Part shown: positions 9,520 through 17,259 of the stretch, one piece after another | Layout: every line of letters begins with the position of its first letter | How positions within the stretch are numbered: the first letter of the stretch is position 1 | From: an uncultured Muribaculaceae bacterium | Lineage (GTDB): Bacteria; Bacteroidota; Bacteroidia; Bacteroidales; Muribaculaceae | Assembly (NCBI GenBank): GCA_947628305.1 | Contig: CANQZG010000004.1 | Span: 147,939-211,938 of the forward strand | Length of the DNA stretch: 64,000 nt | Direction: 5' to 3' | Translations under genes and position numbers: made by a program | The notes under the pieces: generated by a model | Seen by the model: the letters and a program-made list of their open reading frames with translations, nothing else | What the model was told of the DNA's origin: nothing | Databases searched by the model: none

Positions 9520-9555
9520 AGATAGCGACATCATTGGAGATATGGTAACACGTAC

Positions 9556-9630
9556 GGTCGCGGTACGCCACGACCCGATGATAAAACGCCATCACATAAT
9601 TGCCTGATAGGCCGTGGCATGCCACGACTG
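9556..9630. repeat. Family C-like hairpin pair
   Basis: Two hairpins, GGTCG-CGGTACGCCA-CGACC (9556-9575) and GTGGCATGCCAC (9613-9624), lie in the gap between gap and the next genes. They share the layout of the CCATGG-core hairpins at 31.1 and 51.5 kb (GG-arm, palindromic centre, CC-arm), with different arm sequences. Membership of the family is tentative. Nothing else is visible in 9520-9693. Confidence 0.4.
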
Positions 9631-9693
9631 CACCCACCAATTGTGGAACTCTTTAATGGATTATAATGACGCGTATGCTGCTCCTCAACGGGT

Positions 9694-9951
9694 TTATAAT
9701 TCAGGCTTTATGACGGCAATCTTGGTCGATTCCGAGAGCCACCGGCCGTTGTAGTAACGGTTGATGCTCGTCGGCAACAGGACCTCGTCGCCGTTGTTCC
9801 ATGTCCCGGATTCGGGCAGCTTGCTCATGTACGCCCTGACGTTGTTGTCGCCAATCCACTCGACCTTTGTCGCCTCGTTGACCGGGTCGGTCTCAAGTCG
9901 GACGGACGGCATGCTGTAGTTGCCGCACCAGTCGCACAGACAGTCTTTCAT
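9694..9951 (-). CDS. Small hypothetical protein
   Basis: I do not recognise this family. The 85-residue reading begins MKDCLCDWCGNYSMPS and continues with protein-like, mixed composition (VEWIGDNNVRAYMSKLPESG, then GDEVLLPTSINRYYNGRW). It has four cysteines or aromatic-rich positions near the start and no signal peptide. The frame stays open further upstream on this strand, but that extension is antisense to the better-supported gene at 9956, so I start at the ATG at 9951. Only 4 bp would then separate two divergent start codons, which is odd. It may instead be a non-functional open frame. Confidence 0.4.
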   Translation of the reverse strand: MKDCLCDWCGNYSMPSVRLETDPVNEATKVEWIGDNNVRAYMSKLPESGTWNNGDEVLLPTSINRYYNGRWLSESTKIAVIKPEL

Positions 9952-9955
9952 TATC

Positions 9956-10246
9956 ATGAAAATCTTGTCAATCCCCGTCTTTTTAGGCCTCTCGGTCGCG
10001 ACGGTGAAGGCGGATGTCACACCCACGTTCATGACCGCCGGGACTGACGTGACGGTGACGCTGCCACAGGGACATGGTGGCAGTCTGGTCGCCGTGGTTT
10101 CGACCAACGGCACGCTGATGTCGACCCAAAATGTGCAACCGGGGGAGGGGACGGCGATTGTCGCGACCGACGGCTTCCCCTCGGGAATGTACATCGTGAC
10201 GATAACCGATGCAACAAACGCCTCGCGCGAGGCCTGCAAATCGTAA
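9956..10246 (+). CDS. Small secreted protein, mostly a type IX-like C-terminal domain
   Basis: A 96-residue product. A signal peptide (MKILSIPVFLGLSVATVKA) is followed almost directly by VTVTLPQGHGGSLVAVVS, 'TNGTLMST' and FPSGMYIVTITDA, the strand pattern of a type IX-like sorting domain, with no other domain before it. It therefore looks like an exported stub, either a remnant of a longer secreted protein or a small surface protein. The hairpin at 10309 probably terminates it. The signal peptide and domain pattern favour this strand over the overlapping antisense open frame. Confidence 0.55.
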   Translation: MKILSIPVFLGLSVATVKADVTPTFMTAGTDVTVTLPQGHGGSLVAVVSTNGTLMSTQNVQPGEGTAIVATDGFPSGMYIVTITDATNASREACKS

Positions 10247-10308
10247 TCAAGTAACGGAGTGCCAAGGTAACCAAGCTGGCTGTCCGTTGGCATAGCCGTT
10301 AAAACGCC

Positions 10309-10342
10309 AAACGAGGAGATGTTTCACAACGTCTCCTCGTTT
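10309..10342 (+). terminator. Hairpin terminator
   Basis: AAACGAGGAGA (10309-10319) pairs with TCTCCTCGTTT (10332-10342). It lies 63 bp after the small secreted gene. The A and T flanks would allow use in both directions. Confidence 0.7.
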
Positions 10343-10469
10343 AGATAATAAACCAATCATTATCACATTTCTTGCAATGGAAAAAGTAATTTCTTCTAAG
10401 TGATATTATAACATCGGGGGGATTAAAAAAGTTCAATAGAAATGAAATTTTTTTATTTTCGGTGATTTA

Positions 10470-10501
10470 TTTGTTGAGATACGCGTTTTTAAGTAACTTA
10501 G
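10470..10501 (+). promoter_or_regulatory. Possible distal recA promoter
   Basis: TTTG (10470-10473), 20 bp, then TAACTTAG (10494-10501), one mismatch from TAnnTTTG. The spacing is ideal for a Bacteroidetes promoter. It would give a leader of about 100 nt that includes the palindrome at 10534. Confidence 0.4.
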
Positions 10502-10533
10502 CAAAATGAAGAAAAACAGGAGCGTTTTGTTTT

Positions 10534-10555
10534 ATTAACGCGGGTGTGCGTTAAT
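10534..10555. promoter_or_regulatory. Operator-like palindrome upstream of recA
   Basis: ATTAACGC-gggtgt-GCGTTAAT is a perfect 8-bp inverted repeat with a 6-bp spacer. It sits between two candidate recA promoters, 17 bp before the proximal -7 box. Symmetry, size and position suit a dimeric repressor site, for example for DNA-damage control; the regulator is unknown and no lexA gene is present in the window. Confidence 0.5.
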
Positions 10556-10571
10556 GTTGCACACGCTCCGA

Positions 10572-10579
10572 TTAATTTT
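10572..10579 (+). promoter_or_regulatory. Proximal recA -7 box
   Basis: TAATTTTG fits TAnnTTTG and lies 29 bp before the recA ATG. No -33 box is seen at 19-21 bp, where the palindrome lies instead. Confidence 0.5.
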
Positions 10580-10608
10580 GCATTGGAAATAATTAAAACG
10601 CTAAATAA

Positions 10609-11817
10609 ATGGAAAAGAAAAAGGCTACAACAGTCAAGAAAGGTAAGGTCGAGGTAGACCCCAAGAAATCCAAGCTGAACGCTCTTGAGGCCGCGCTTGG
10701 CGCAATCACCAAGAAGCACGGGCATGGTGCAATCATGAAACTCGGAGACGACAAGGTCGAGGATGTCGAGGTGATTCCCACCGGTTCAATCGGTCTTAAC
10801 TATGCGCTCGGTGTCGGCGGTTTCCCCAAGGGGCGAATCGTGGAAATATACGGCCCGGAATCATCGGGAAAGACCACGCTCGCCATCCATGCCATAGCCG
10901 AGGCCCAGAAAGCCGGAGGTATCGCGGCGATTATCGACGCCGAGCATGCCTTTGACCGTTTCTATGCCGAGGGTCTCGGTGTGGATGTGAATTCGTTGTT
11001 GATTTCGCAGCCCGATAACGGCGAGCAGGCTCTTGAAATCGCCGAGCAGCTGATACGTTCGTCGGCCATAGACCTCCTTGTGGTGGACTCGGTGGCCGCT
11101 CTTACACCTAAGAGCGAGATTGACGGCGAGATGGGCGACAAGAACGTGGGTTTACAGGCGCGTCTTATGTCGCAGGCAATGCGCAAGTTGACGGGTTATA
11201 TTTCACGTGCCAACACGTGTGTTATATTCATCAATCAGCTTCGTGCCAATATCGGTGGCGGTATGTTCGGCCCGACCGAGACCACTACGGGCGGTAATGC
11301 GCTGAAGTTCTATTCATCGGTGCGTGTCGACATACGTCCGGGCACATCGCTTAAGGACGGGGACAATGTATTCGGGCGTCATACCAGGGTAAAGGTGGTT
11401 AAAAACAAGGTTGCGCCTCCATTCCGCCGTGCCGAGTTCGATATACTTTTCGGCGAGGGTATATCCCGTGCGTACGAAATCATTGACCTCGGTGAGGAAT
11501 ATGACGTAATCAAGAAAAGCGGTTCATGGTACAGCTATAACGGCACGAAACTCGGGCAGGGTCGTGACGCTGTCAAGCAGGTCATACAGGACAACCCTGA
11601 ACTTGCCGCTGAACTTGAGGCTCTTATCCTTGAGGCGATGAAGTCGACCCCGGTTGGGAAATCGGCTAAGAAGGCAGCCAAGAAGTCTTCTAAGAAGGAT
11701 GATGAATCAAAGGACACGGCCAAGGACGCAGACCGCGATGACGACCTCATTGACGATGAGGACTTTGACGACGAGCTCCCTGATGATTTCTCGATTGACG
11801 AGGATATTGACGAATAA
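10609..11817 (+). CDS. recA: Recombinase RecA
   Basis: Forms ATP-dependent filaments on single-stranded DNA, exchanges strands in recombinational repair and activates damage responses. Walker A GPESSGKT is at residues 82-89, the [10 protein letters not shown] stretch near 156-165, and the FINQLR...[12 protein letters not shown] region at 207-235. The DNA-binding loop L2 ([20 protein letters not shown]) is one residue longer than the E. coli loop and has PT where NP is usual. The last ~55 residues are a Lys-rich stretch followed by a very acidic tail ending [10 protein letters not shown], longer than in most RecAs. An exported protein follows after 29 bp. Confidence 0.97.
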   Translation: MEKKKATTVKKGKVEVDPKKSKLNALEAALGAITKKHGHGAIMKLGDDKVEDVEVIPTGSIGLNYALGVGGFPKGRIVEIYGPESSGKTTLAIHAIAEAQKAGGIAAIIDAEHAFDRFYAEGLGVDVNSLLISQPDNGEQALEIAEQLIRSSAIDLLVVDSVAALTPKSEIDGEMGDKNVGLQARLMSQAMRKLTGYISRANTCVIFINQLRANIGGGMFGPTETTTGGNALKFYSSVRVDIRPGTSLKDGDNVFGRHTRVKVVKNKVAPPFRRAEFDILFGEGISRAYEIIDLGEEYDVIKKSGSWYSYNGTKLGQGRDAVKQVIQDNPELAAELEALILEAMKSTPVGKSAKKAAKKSSKKDDESKDTAKDADRDDDLIDDEDFDDELPDDFSIDEDIDE

Positions 11818-11846
11818 ACAGCTTCTAACGACTAAAACATTCATTC

Positions 11847-12629
11847 ATGAAACATCTGTTGACAACATTGGCGGGTCTGGCCATGACATTCATGGTCTCC
11901 AATGCCGGAGTGCCTACTACGTTTGAACTGAAAAAATTAGACGAATCCTGGAACAAGGTTGCTGTTTCCACCAACGACATGGGTATAAATATCAGGCAGA
12001 AACCATCGGTGACAGCACCTAAACTGGTGTATAACGAGGCTAAAATCGAGGATTTCCACACTCCTCTCAGTGTGTATGCCTATTGGAGCAGCCGTCCCGC
12101 CCGCGGGTCGATAGTCGCTGTGCCGTTCACGGGCCCGGGTATTGTTGCCGGGGAGCGGTCGGGTTTCTATGAAATCTATGGGGCAGGTAAAGACGGTTCA
12201 GGCTGGGTGTCGGCAAAGCTGTGCCGAACCTATCCCTTGCTGCCTATTGACGCGAGGTGGATTGGCGGATGCCAGTTCCTGCGCGCGATGGGGCCTGACT
12301 GGGCCGACCTTGTCATCTATTGCGAGTTTAACGAGATGGATGGCGACGTTATGTTCTATGTCGGCAAGATTTCAGGGAAGATTATAGATTTTCCTTACAG
12401 CCTGTATGTCGAGAATGTCGAAACCGGTTCGTCCCGGCCTACATCGTTGACAAAGGCTGGTGATGGTTACAAGTTGACGGTGTCGAAGGCGCAGATGGCG
12501 GAGTATGACCCCGATATCCGCAAATTCGGGACTGATGTGATAGCCGATATACTGGATGCCGCCACAAAGTCGGACTATTCACGCATCCTTTACCGTTACA
12601 ACGACACCTACGGGGTTGAAACGTTCTGA
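11847..12629 (+). CDS. Exported protein with SH3-like N-terminal region
   Basis: A signal peptide (MKHLLTTLAGLAMTFMVSNA) is followed by residues ~30-120 that resemble a bacterial SH3 domain (GINIRQKPSVTAPKLVYNEA; later GFYEIYGAGKDGSGWVSAKL). The remaining ~130 residues (ADLVIYCEFNEMDGDVMFYVG...) match no family I know. SH3-like domains often bind cell-wall peptides, but the function here is unproven. It lies 29 bp after recA with no promoter visible, so may be co-transcribed. Its 3' end overlaps the convergent tatD-like gene by 22 bp. Confidence 0.75.
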   Translation: MKHLLTTLAGLAMTFMVSNAGVPTTFELKKLDESWNKVAVSTNDMGINIRQKPSVTAPKLVYNEAKIEDFHTPLSVYAYWSSRPARGSIVAVPFTGPGIVAGERSGFYEIYGAGKDGSGWVSAKLCRTYPLLPIDARWIGGCQFLRAMGPDWADLVIYCEFNEMDGDVMFYVGKISGKIIDFPYSLYVENVETGSSRPTSLTKAGDGYKLTVSKAQMAEYDPDIRKFGTDVIADILDAATKSDYSRILYRYNDTYGVETF

Positions 12630-13216
12630 CGGTTCAGCACCGATGTGAGATTTGATGCCGCGAGCGCAGGTGAAATGCCGGTGTTCGCGGCTATTGTCTC
12701 TATAAGCAGATTTGATGTGTCGGTTTCGATTAAACGTTGTTCGGGCGGTGTGGACGTGATACTCTCGGGATTGAACCGTTCGCCGAACGATAGGTATAGT
12801 CCGGCCTTGGTCAGCTGACGCGCCTGTTGCGGCTTGCCTCTGAAGCCGTGTATAATCCATGCTTGGGTCGGATGTGTCTCTTTATGGATGGCAAGGATGT
12901 CATCTATGCTTCTGACGACATGAAGAATCAGAGGTTTGTGCAGGCGTTCGCTAAGGTCGATGTGTCTCCTGAATAGTTCTTCCTGGCGGGGCAGGGAATC
13001 GCGGTGTATTGCGTCAAGGCCGGTCTCGCCGATGGCGATGACATTAGGGGACTCGGCAAGCGAGCAGATGCGTTCCATGTCGGTGTCGGTGGCTTTCGCG
13101 GCGTCCCATGGATGAATCCCTACTGAATAGGAATACGGAAGGAGCGGTTTCCCGTCAGGGCCGATGTTGACGATTGCGTCAGGCCGGGGTGTATGGGTGT
13201 GGCAGTCTATAATCAT
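12608..13216 (-). CDS. TatD family metal-dependent hydrolase
   Basis: TIM-barrel hydrolase of the TatD family, some of which are DNases. Metal-binding residues are visible: HTH near residue 6, the glutamate in AIGETGLD near 63, HVVRS near 99 and IHGF near 123, and IETDTS near 163. At 202 residues it is shorter than typical TatD (~255), and the spacing is compact throughout. It is the last gene of a six-gene minus-strand operon and overlaps yidD by 4 bp. The substrate is not known. Confidence 0.85.
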   Translation of the reverse strand: MIIDCHTHTPRPDAIVNIGPDGKPLLPYSYSVGIHPWDAAKATDTDMERICSLAESPNVIAIGETGLDAIHRDSLPRQEELFRRHIDLSERLHKPLILHVVRSIDDILAIHKETHPTQAWIIHGFRGKPQQARQLTKAGLYLSFGERFNPESITSTPPEQRLIETDTSNLLIETIAANTGISPALAASNLTSVLNRQNVSTP

Positions 13217-13446
13217 GGCACGGGGTCATATCCGCTTCCACCCCATGGATGGCAACGCATGATTCGTTTCAATGCAAGCCATGAGCCTTTGAATATGCCG
13301 TGTTTCATGATTGCCTCGATGGCGTACTGGCTGCATGTGGGGACGAAACGGCATGACGGCGGTGTCATCGGCGAGATGCAGTACTGATAGAATCTAATCG
13401 GAAGAACGGCTGTCTGTTTCAACAGTCTCGAGAGCCTGGTGTTCAT
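13213..13446 (-). CDS. yidD: Membrane protein insertion efficiency factor YidD
   Basis: Small membrane-associated factor that assists YidC-mediated insertion. The hallmark stretch is [20 protein letters not shown] followed by [14 protein letters not shown] and [17 protein letters not shown]. The length of 77 is typical. Its start lies 53 bp inside rnpA in another frame; no later ATG would preserve the domain, and rnpA-yidD overlap is common in bacteria. Confidence 0.95.
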   Translation of the reverse strand: MNTRLSRLLKQTAVLPIRFYQYCISPMTPPSCRFVPTCSQYAIEAIMKHGIFKGSWLALKRIMRCHPWGGSGYDPVP

Positions 13447-13825
13447 CGAGGGAGAGTTTTATGCGTGATAATGCACGGGTCATGGCGCGTTCGACCTTGT
13501 TGTAAGGCAACAATTCTGACGCGACGTATATGAACGCTATATCGAGGGGGATGTCGCGTGGAATCAGGTCTCGGTTCAGGCGATAGGTCTCGCGTATGCG
13601 CCGTCTCATTGTAACGCGTTCAACGGCGTGGTGCAGCCGTCGTTTGGGCACCATGATGAGGAATTTGGGACATGAGACATCGCGACGGTGATTTATCGAC
13701 CACACTGCACGTAACGGATAGACGACCGTCCCGTTGTGGGACGATGAAGTGTCGTGGCTAAAAAGGCTCTCTATGGCCGTTTTGCCACATAGCTTTTCTA
13801 TTTTATATAGACGGTTGCCTTTCAC
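13394..13825 (-). CDS. rnpA: Ribonuclease P protein component
   Basis: Protein subunit of RNase P, which with the RNA subunit removes 5' leaders from tRNA precursors. The signature [20 protein letters not shown] near residues 68-88 is the RNA-binding helix, and the first strand is [14 protein letters not shown]. The length is 143. It overlaps hemD by 4 bp and yidD by 53 bp. The RNA subunit gene is not in the window. Confidence 0.93.
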   Translation of the reverse strand: MKGNRLYKIEKLCGKTAIESLFSHDTSSSHNGTVVYPLRAVWSINHRRDVSCPKFLIMVPKRRLHHAVERVTMRRRIRETYRLNRDLIPRDIPLDIAFIYVASELLPYNKVERAMTRALSRIKLSLDEHQALETVETDSRSSD

Positions 13826-14580
13826 GCTTCATCGTCCAGGCCTGAGTCCACTCGTAGGAATTGGTCAAGGGCGGCTGTCATTGACGGTGCCTTTACCGAC
13901 GGTGCCTCGATGTCGAGACGGAGACCTGCGTCGCGAACGGCCTGTGCGGTGGTGGCGCCGAAGCAACCTATTTTGATTTCGTCCTGCTTGAAGTCAGGGA
14001 AGTTCTTAAGGAGCGAATTGATTCCTGACGGACTGAAGAACAGCAGCATGTCATAATCAAATGGCTCGTCGGGGGCGAAATCGTTGCTGACGGTGCGGTA
14101 CATGACAGCCTTGGTGTAGTTGATTTTATGGCCGTCAAGTTCTGAAGTGTCATCTTTGTGCACATCGCTCACGGCGTAGAGGTATTTTTCTTTGTTGTGC
14201 TTGACGAGCATCGGCAGGAGGTCATGCAGTTTTCCTGTGCTGCCATGGAAAATCTTGCGCTTGCGGTAAACGATGTATTTCTGCAGATACAGGGCGATGG
14301 ACTCTGTCGTGCAGAAGTATTTCATTGTGTCGGGTATTGAAATCCTCATTTCCTCGCAAAGGCGGAAGAAATGGTCTATTGCCGTGCGTGCGGTGAAGAT
14401 AATGGCGGTGAAATCAGGAATTGAAATTTTGGATTGGCGGAATTCTTTTGCGCTCAATCCCTCGACCTTTATAAAAGGGCGGAAGTCAATCTGGACGCCA
14501 TATTTCTCTGCTATTTCGTAGTAGGGCGATTTTTCTGACGTAGGTTTAGGCTGGGAAACCAGAACTTTCTTAACTTTCAT
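13822..14580 (-). CDS. hemD: Uroporphyrinogen-III synthase
   Basis: Likely closes hydroxymethylbilane to uroporphyrinogen III in heme and cobamide synthesis. The protein shows the two-domain HemD pattern: DFTAIIFTARTAIDHFFRLC in the first half, and DMLLFFSPSGINSLLKNFPD with KIGCFGATTAQAVRDAGLRL in the second half. Sequence conservation in this family is low, so the call rests on this pattern and on the usual Bacteroidetes neighbourhood (DUF4271 before, rnpA after). It shares one base with DUF4271. Confidence 0.88.
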   Translation of the reverse strand: MKVKKVLVSQPKPTSEKSPYYEIAEKYGVQIDFRPFIKVEGLSAKEFRQSKISIPDFTAIIFTARTAIDHFFRLCEEMRISIPDTMKYFCTTESIALYLQKYIVYRKRKIFHGSTGKLHDLLPMLVKHNKEKYLYAVSDVHKDDTSELDGHKINYTKAVMYRTVSNDFAPDEPFDYDMLLFFSPSGINSLLKNFPDFKQDEIKIGCFGATTAQAVRDAGLRLDIEAPSVKAPSMTAALDQFLRVDSGLDDEA

Positions 14581-15401
14581 TAAATAAAATTGGCAAAAGT
14601 GAGGCTTTTATAAGCCAAAATCAAGGGTATAATTTCTAAGGTGCAAAGGTACAAAATAAAATAAAGCAAAGAGTCGAATTTGTCATAAAAAAGCCTAAAA
14701 CCTTTGCTGATAAATATAATACGTGCGATAAGATACAGAAAGACGCTGATGGTTAACGCCGGGATTGCGGCACCGGGGTTGAAGACTGATAAAATAGCCG
14801 GAATGACGAGTGTGAAGCCCAGTAGCATCTGGGAGGCATTGAATCCTTTAAGCCATTGTCGTGTCACAATGCGGTTGGAAAACGCATATCCTACGATGGA
14901 ATAGGTCATGAGTTGTAGGCAATAATATGCGATGGCAATCCCGATGAATGCGATAATCGAGGTAAACACCGGGAATGGAAGCGGTGAGAGAATGTTGGAG
15001 GTGGAGAACAAAAGAATCCCCTCACAGCAACAGGTCAACAACACCAGCGATATTTGTAGGCGGGTATCGCTGACTGTATGGGTCTCAAAGCCCGCACGGT
15101 TGCGTATGTCCCACAGGTCCTTTGCAAATGATTTTATGACAGTTGGATAGTGTCTGAAGCTTAGTGCAAGGATGAGAAAAAGGGAGATGAAAAGGGTCAT
15201 CACGCCTGAATCGGCACCGGGGAGAGTGGTGCGTGGTGCGGGACGTATTCCATCCATATAGGGCAGCGTTCCCTTTGGGCCATGCCATTCGCGATTATCG
15301 GCAAAGGGAGATTGCTCTATCGTGCATGACAAATCCCATGGCGCGAGAGCCGTTGCCGTTGAATCGGATGCGGTGATGGTGTCGGTCGTGTGTCGGGGCA
15401 T
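14580..15401 (-). CDS. DUF4271 domain membrane protein
   Basis: Integral membrane protein of unknown function. The first ~60 residues are soluble; hydrophobic segments follow at about 66-85 (GVMTLFISLFLILALSF), 118-135, 140-165 (PVFTSIIAFIGIAIAYYCLQ), 190-215, 218-238 and 248-270. The family is regularly found just upstream of hemD in Bacteroidetes, as here. Start and stop codons each share one base with its neighbours, so all are translated from one message. Confidence 0.85.
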   Translation of the reverse strand: MPRHTTDTITASDSTATALAPWDLSCTIEQSPFADNREWHGPKGTLPYMDGIRPAPRTTLPGADSGVMTLFISLFLILALSFRHYPTVIKSFAKDLWDIRNRAGFETHTVSDTRLQISLVLLTCCCEGILLFSTSNILSPLPFPVFTSIIAFIGIAIAYYCLQLMTYSIVGYAFSNRIVTRQWLKGFNASQMLLGFTLVIPAILSVFNPGAAIPALTISVFLYLIARIIFISKGFRLFYDKFDSLLYFILYLCTLEIIPLILAYKSLTFANFI

Positions 15402-15997
15402 CAGTTTCTTGTGTCTGGTATCTTTTGAGAGAAATCACAATGAGCCGTGGCTGATGTCACCATTTTAACGGCTTCCGAGGGGGTCGATGCCACTTGCCAT
15501 AGGTCCGTGTGGTCATCACGCATGAAATGTTGCTCGATGGTGCGTTGCAGCATCTCGAGAAGCGGGTCATAATATCCGGCGGTGTTGAGTATCACCACAT
15601 TGCCCCTATATATGTTCAACTGTCGCCATGTGATGGCCTCCATTAGTTCCTCGAATGTGCCTACGCCTCCCGGCAATGCGATTACGCCGAGTGACATATT
15701 CATCATGGCGGACTTGCGGGTGTGCATGTCGGGAGTGGCTATTTTCTCTGAAAGAAGATGGTTTCCCCAACCGCGTTCGTCCATGAAACGGGGGAGTACA
15801 CCGATGGTTTTACCACAGGCCGCGCATGCGCCCTCGATGGCTGCGCCCATCAGCCCGGTGCGGCCACCTCCGCTGACGAGTGTGTGCCCGCTTAGCGCGA
15901 TGAGACGTCCTGTCTCTTTGGCGGCTTCCTTATAGATGTCATCCACAGCCGGGGATGATGCCCCGTAAACGGTGATTGCCTTTGCGTTATTTTCCAT
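15401..15997 (-). CDS. LOG family protein (TIGR00730-type)
   Basis: Rossmann-fold enzyme of the LOG family, known as cytokinin riboside monophosphate phosphoribohydrolases; in bacteria they may act as nucleotide nucleosidases. Motifs: VSGGGRTGLMGA near residue 42, and the paired signature RKSAMMN...ALPGGVGTFEELMEA that binds the ribose phosphate. I chose the ATG at 15997: the longer frame starts with a TTG that falls inside a TAACTTTG promoter box. The gene heads the operon ending in tatD. Confidence 0.9.
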   Translation of the reverse strand: MENNAKAITVYGASSPAVDDIYKEAAKETGRLIALSGHTLVSGGGRTGLMGAAIEGACAACGKTIGVLPRFMDERGWGNHLLSEKIATPDMHTRKSAMMNMSLGVIALPGGVGTFEELMEAITWRQLNIYRGNVVILNTAGYYDPLLEMLQRTIEQHFMRDDHTDLWQVASTPSEAVKMVTSATAHCDFSQKIPDTRN

Positions 15998-16006
15998 AAT
16001 CGGCGA

Positions 16007-16014
16007 CAAAGTTA
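16007..16014 (-). promoter_or_regulatory. -7 box of the LOG-hemD-rnpA operon
   Basis: On the minus strand TAACTTTG matches TAnnTTTG and ends 9 bp before the ATG at 15997. A start point at the usual distance leaves only a few bases of leader. No -33 box is seen. Confidence 0.55.
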
Positions 16015-16040
16015 CAAATTATCACGCGATTGCTTATAAA

Positions 16041-17123
16041 CTATAAATAGGTGTCGCCGAAAGCGATTTTTACATCGTTCACCATTTGCTTGATTTTCTG
16101 TTCTTCGGCCTTGGGGCATACCAACAGCACGTCACCGGCATCGGCGATTATATAGTCATCGAGTCCAGAGACGACGACCAGTTTGTCATCGCGGACGGCA
16201 AATATGTTGCCATGGGAGTTATAGGCCAGCAGTTTACAGTTCTGGGCAACGTTTGTGTCACGGTTTTTGGGGGAGTTGTCATACAGTGCACTCCATGTGC
16301 CGAGGTCGTTCCATCCGAAGTCCACGCATTCGACATATACGTTATCGGCTTTTTCCATCACGGCGAAGTCAATCGAGATACTGCGGCATGCCGGGAAATT
16401 TTCATCGATGAACGCGGTTTCATTCGGTGTGCCGAAATCATCGAGTCCTGTATCGAAACGTTGTGCGATATCCGATGCATGACGATGCATGGCCTCGATG
16501 ATGCTTGAGGCCTTCCACAGGAAAATGCCTGAATTCCAGAAAAATTCACCTGACGATAGAAATACCTTGGCAAGTTCAAGGTCGGGTTTCTCGGTGAAGG
16601 TCTTGACTTTCAGTATGCCATTTTCCACTTCGTCGCCCACCTGGATATAACCGTAGCCGGTCTCGGGGCGTGTGGGTGTGATGCCCAGGGTGAGTAATGC
16701 GTCACGTGACTCGACAAACTCGAAACCACGACTCACGCGTTCCTGGAACACGTTCTCGCGGGTGATGAGATGGTCGCTCGGGTTCACTATCATTGATGCC
16801 TCGGGGTCACGTGCCATGATGTGATATGCGGCCCAGGCGATACACGGGGCGGTATTGCGCCGTGCCGGTTCGCATAGAATCTGGTCTTCGTCCAGTTCGG
16901 GAAGCTGTTCCCTTATCAAAGAGGCGTACATTGCGTTTGTGACCACGATTATATTCTCTTTCGGGACAATCGGGAGTATACGGTCATAACTCATCTGTAA
17001 TAGGGAGCGGCCCGTGCCCATGAAGTCGATGAATTGCTTGGGGCGGTCTGTACGGCTGTAGGGCCAAAAGCGGCTACCTATTCCGCCACACATTATAACG
17101 CAATAACGATGAGAGTCGGTCAT
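16041..17123 (-). CDS. Mannose-1-phosphate guanylyltransferase
   Basis: Makes GDP-mannose from mannose-1-phosphate and GTP, for GDP-fucose and surface glycans. The nucleotidyltransferase signature CGGIGSRFWPYSRTDRPKQF is near residues 13-32, followed by NIIVVTNAMY, VNPSDHLI and FTEKPDLELA. At 360 residues it has only the transferase domain, without the isomerase half of bifunctional ManC proteins. It stands alone; 43 bp separate it from the LOG gene, and it diverges from the GH97 gene. Confidence 0.93.
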   Translation of the reverse strand: MTDSHRYCVIMCGGIGSRFWPYSRTDRPKQFIDFMGTGRSLLQMSYDRILPIVPKENIIVVTNAMYASLIREQLPELDEDQILCEPARRNTAPCIAWAAYHIMARDPEASMIVNPSDHLITRENVFQERVSRGFEFVESRDALLTLGITPTRPETGYGYIQVGDEVENGILKVKTFTEKPDLELAKVFLSSGEFFWNSGIFLWKASSIIEAMHRHASDIAQRFDTGLDDFGTPNETAFIDENFPACRSISIDFAVMEKADNVYVECVDFGWNDLGTWSALYDNSPKNRDTNVAQNCKLLAYNSHGNIFAVRDDKLVVVSGLDDYIIADAGDVLLVCPKAEEQKIKQMVNDVKIAFGDTYL

Positions 17124-17215
17124 ATCTTTTAACTATGTTTTGGTTATATTATGTCTTGACCCGCTAAGATACAAAAAAAGTGTATAAGGTCAGTGTAGAT
17201 AATTGTTTTTTATCG

Positions 17216-17223
17216 TAAATTTG
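17216..17223 (+). promoter_or_regulatory. -7 box of the GH97 gene
   Basis: TAAATTTG fits TAnnTTTG, 36 bp before the ATG at 17260. A -33 box is not obvious. This short divergent gap must also hold the promoter of the guanylyltransferase. Confidence 0.5.
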
Positions 17224-17259
17224 TAAGAGTATTATATTTTGAAACACCCTCTTATCTTC

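Noticed and set aside
10029..10293. Open frames on the minus strand opposite the small secreted gene
   Set aside because: They read as antisense shadows of the VTVT-type strands of the plus-strand protein and have no start or neighbours of their own; only the part beyond its start (9694-9951) was kept, at low confidence.
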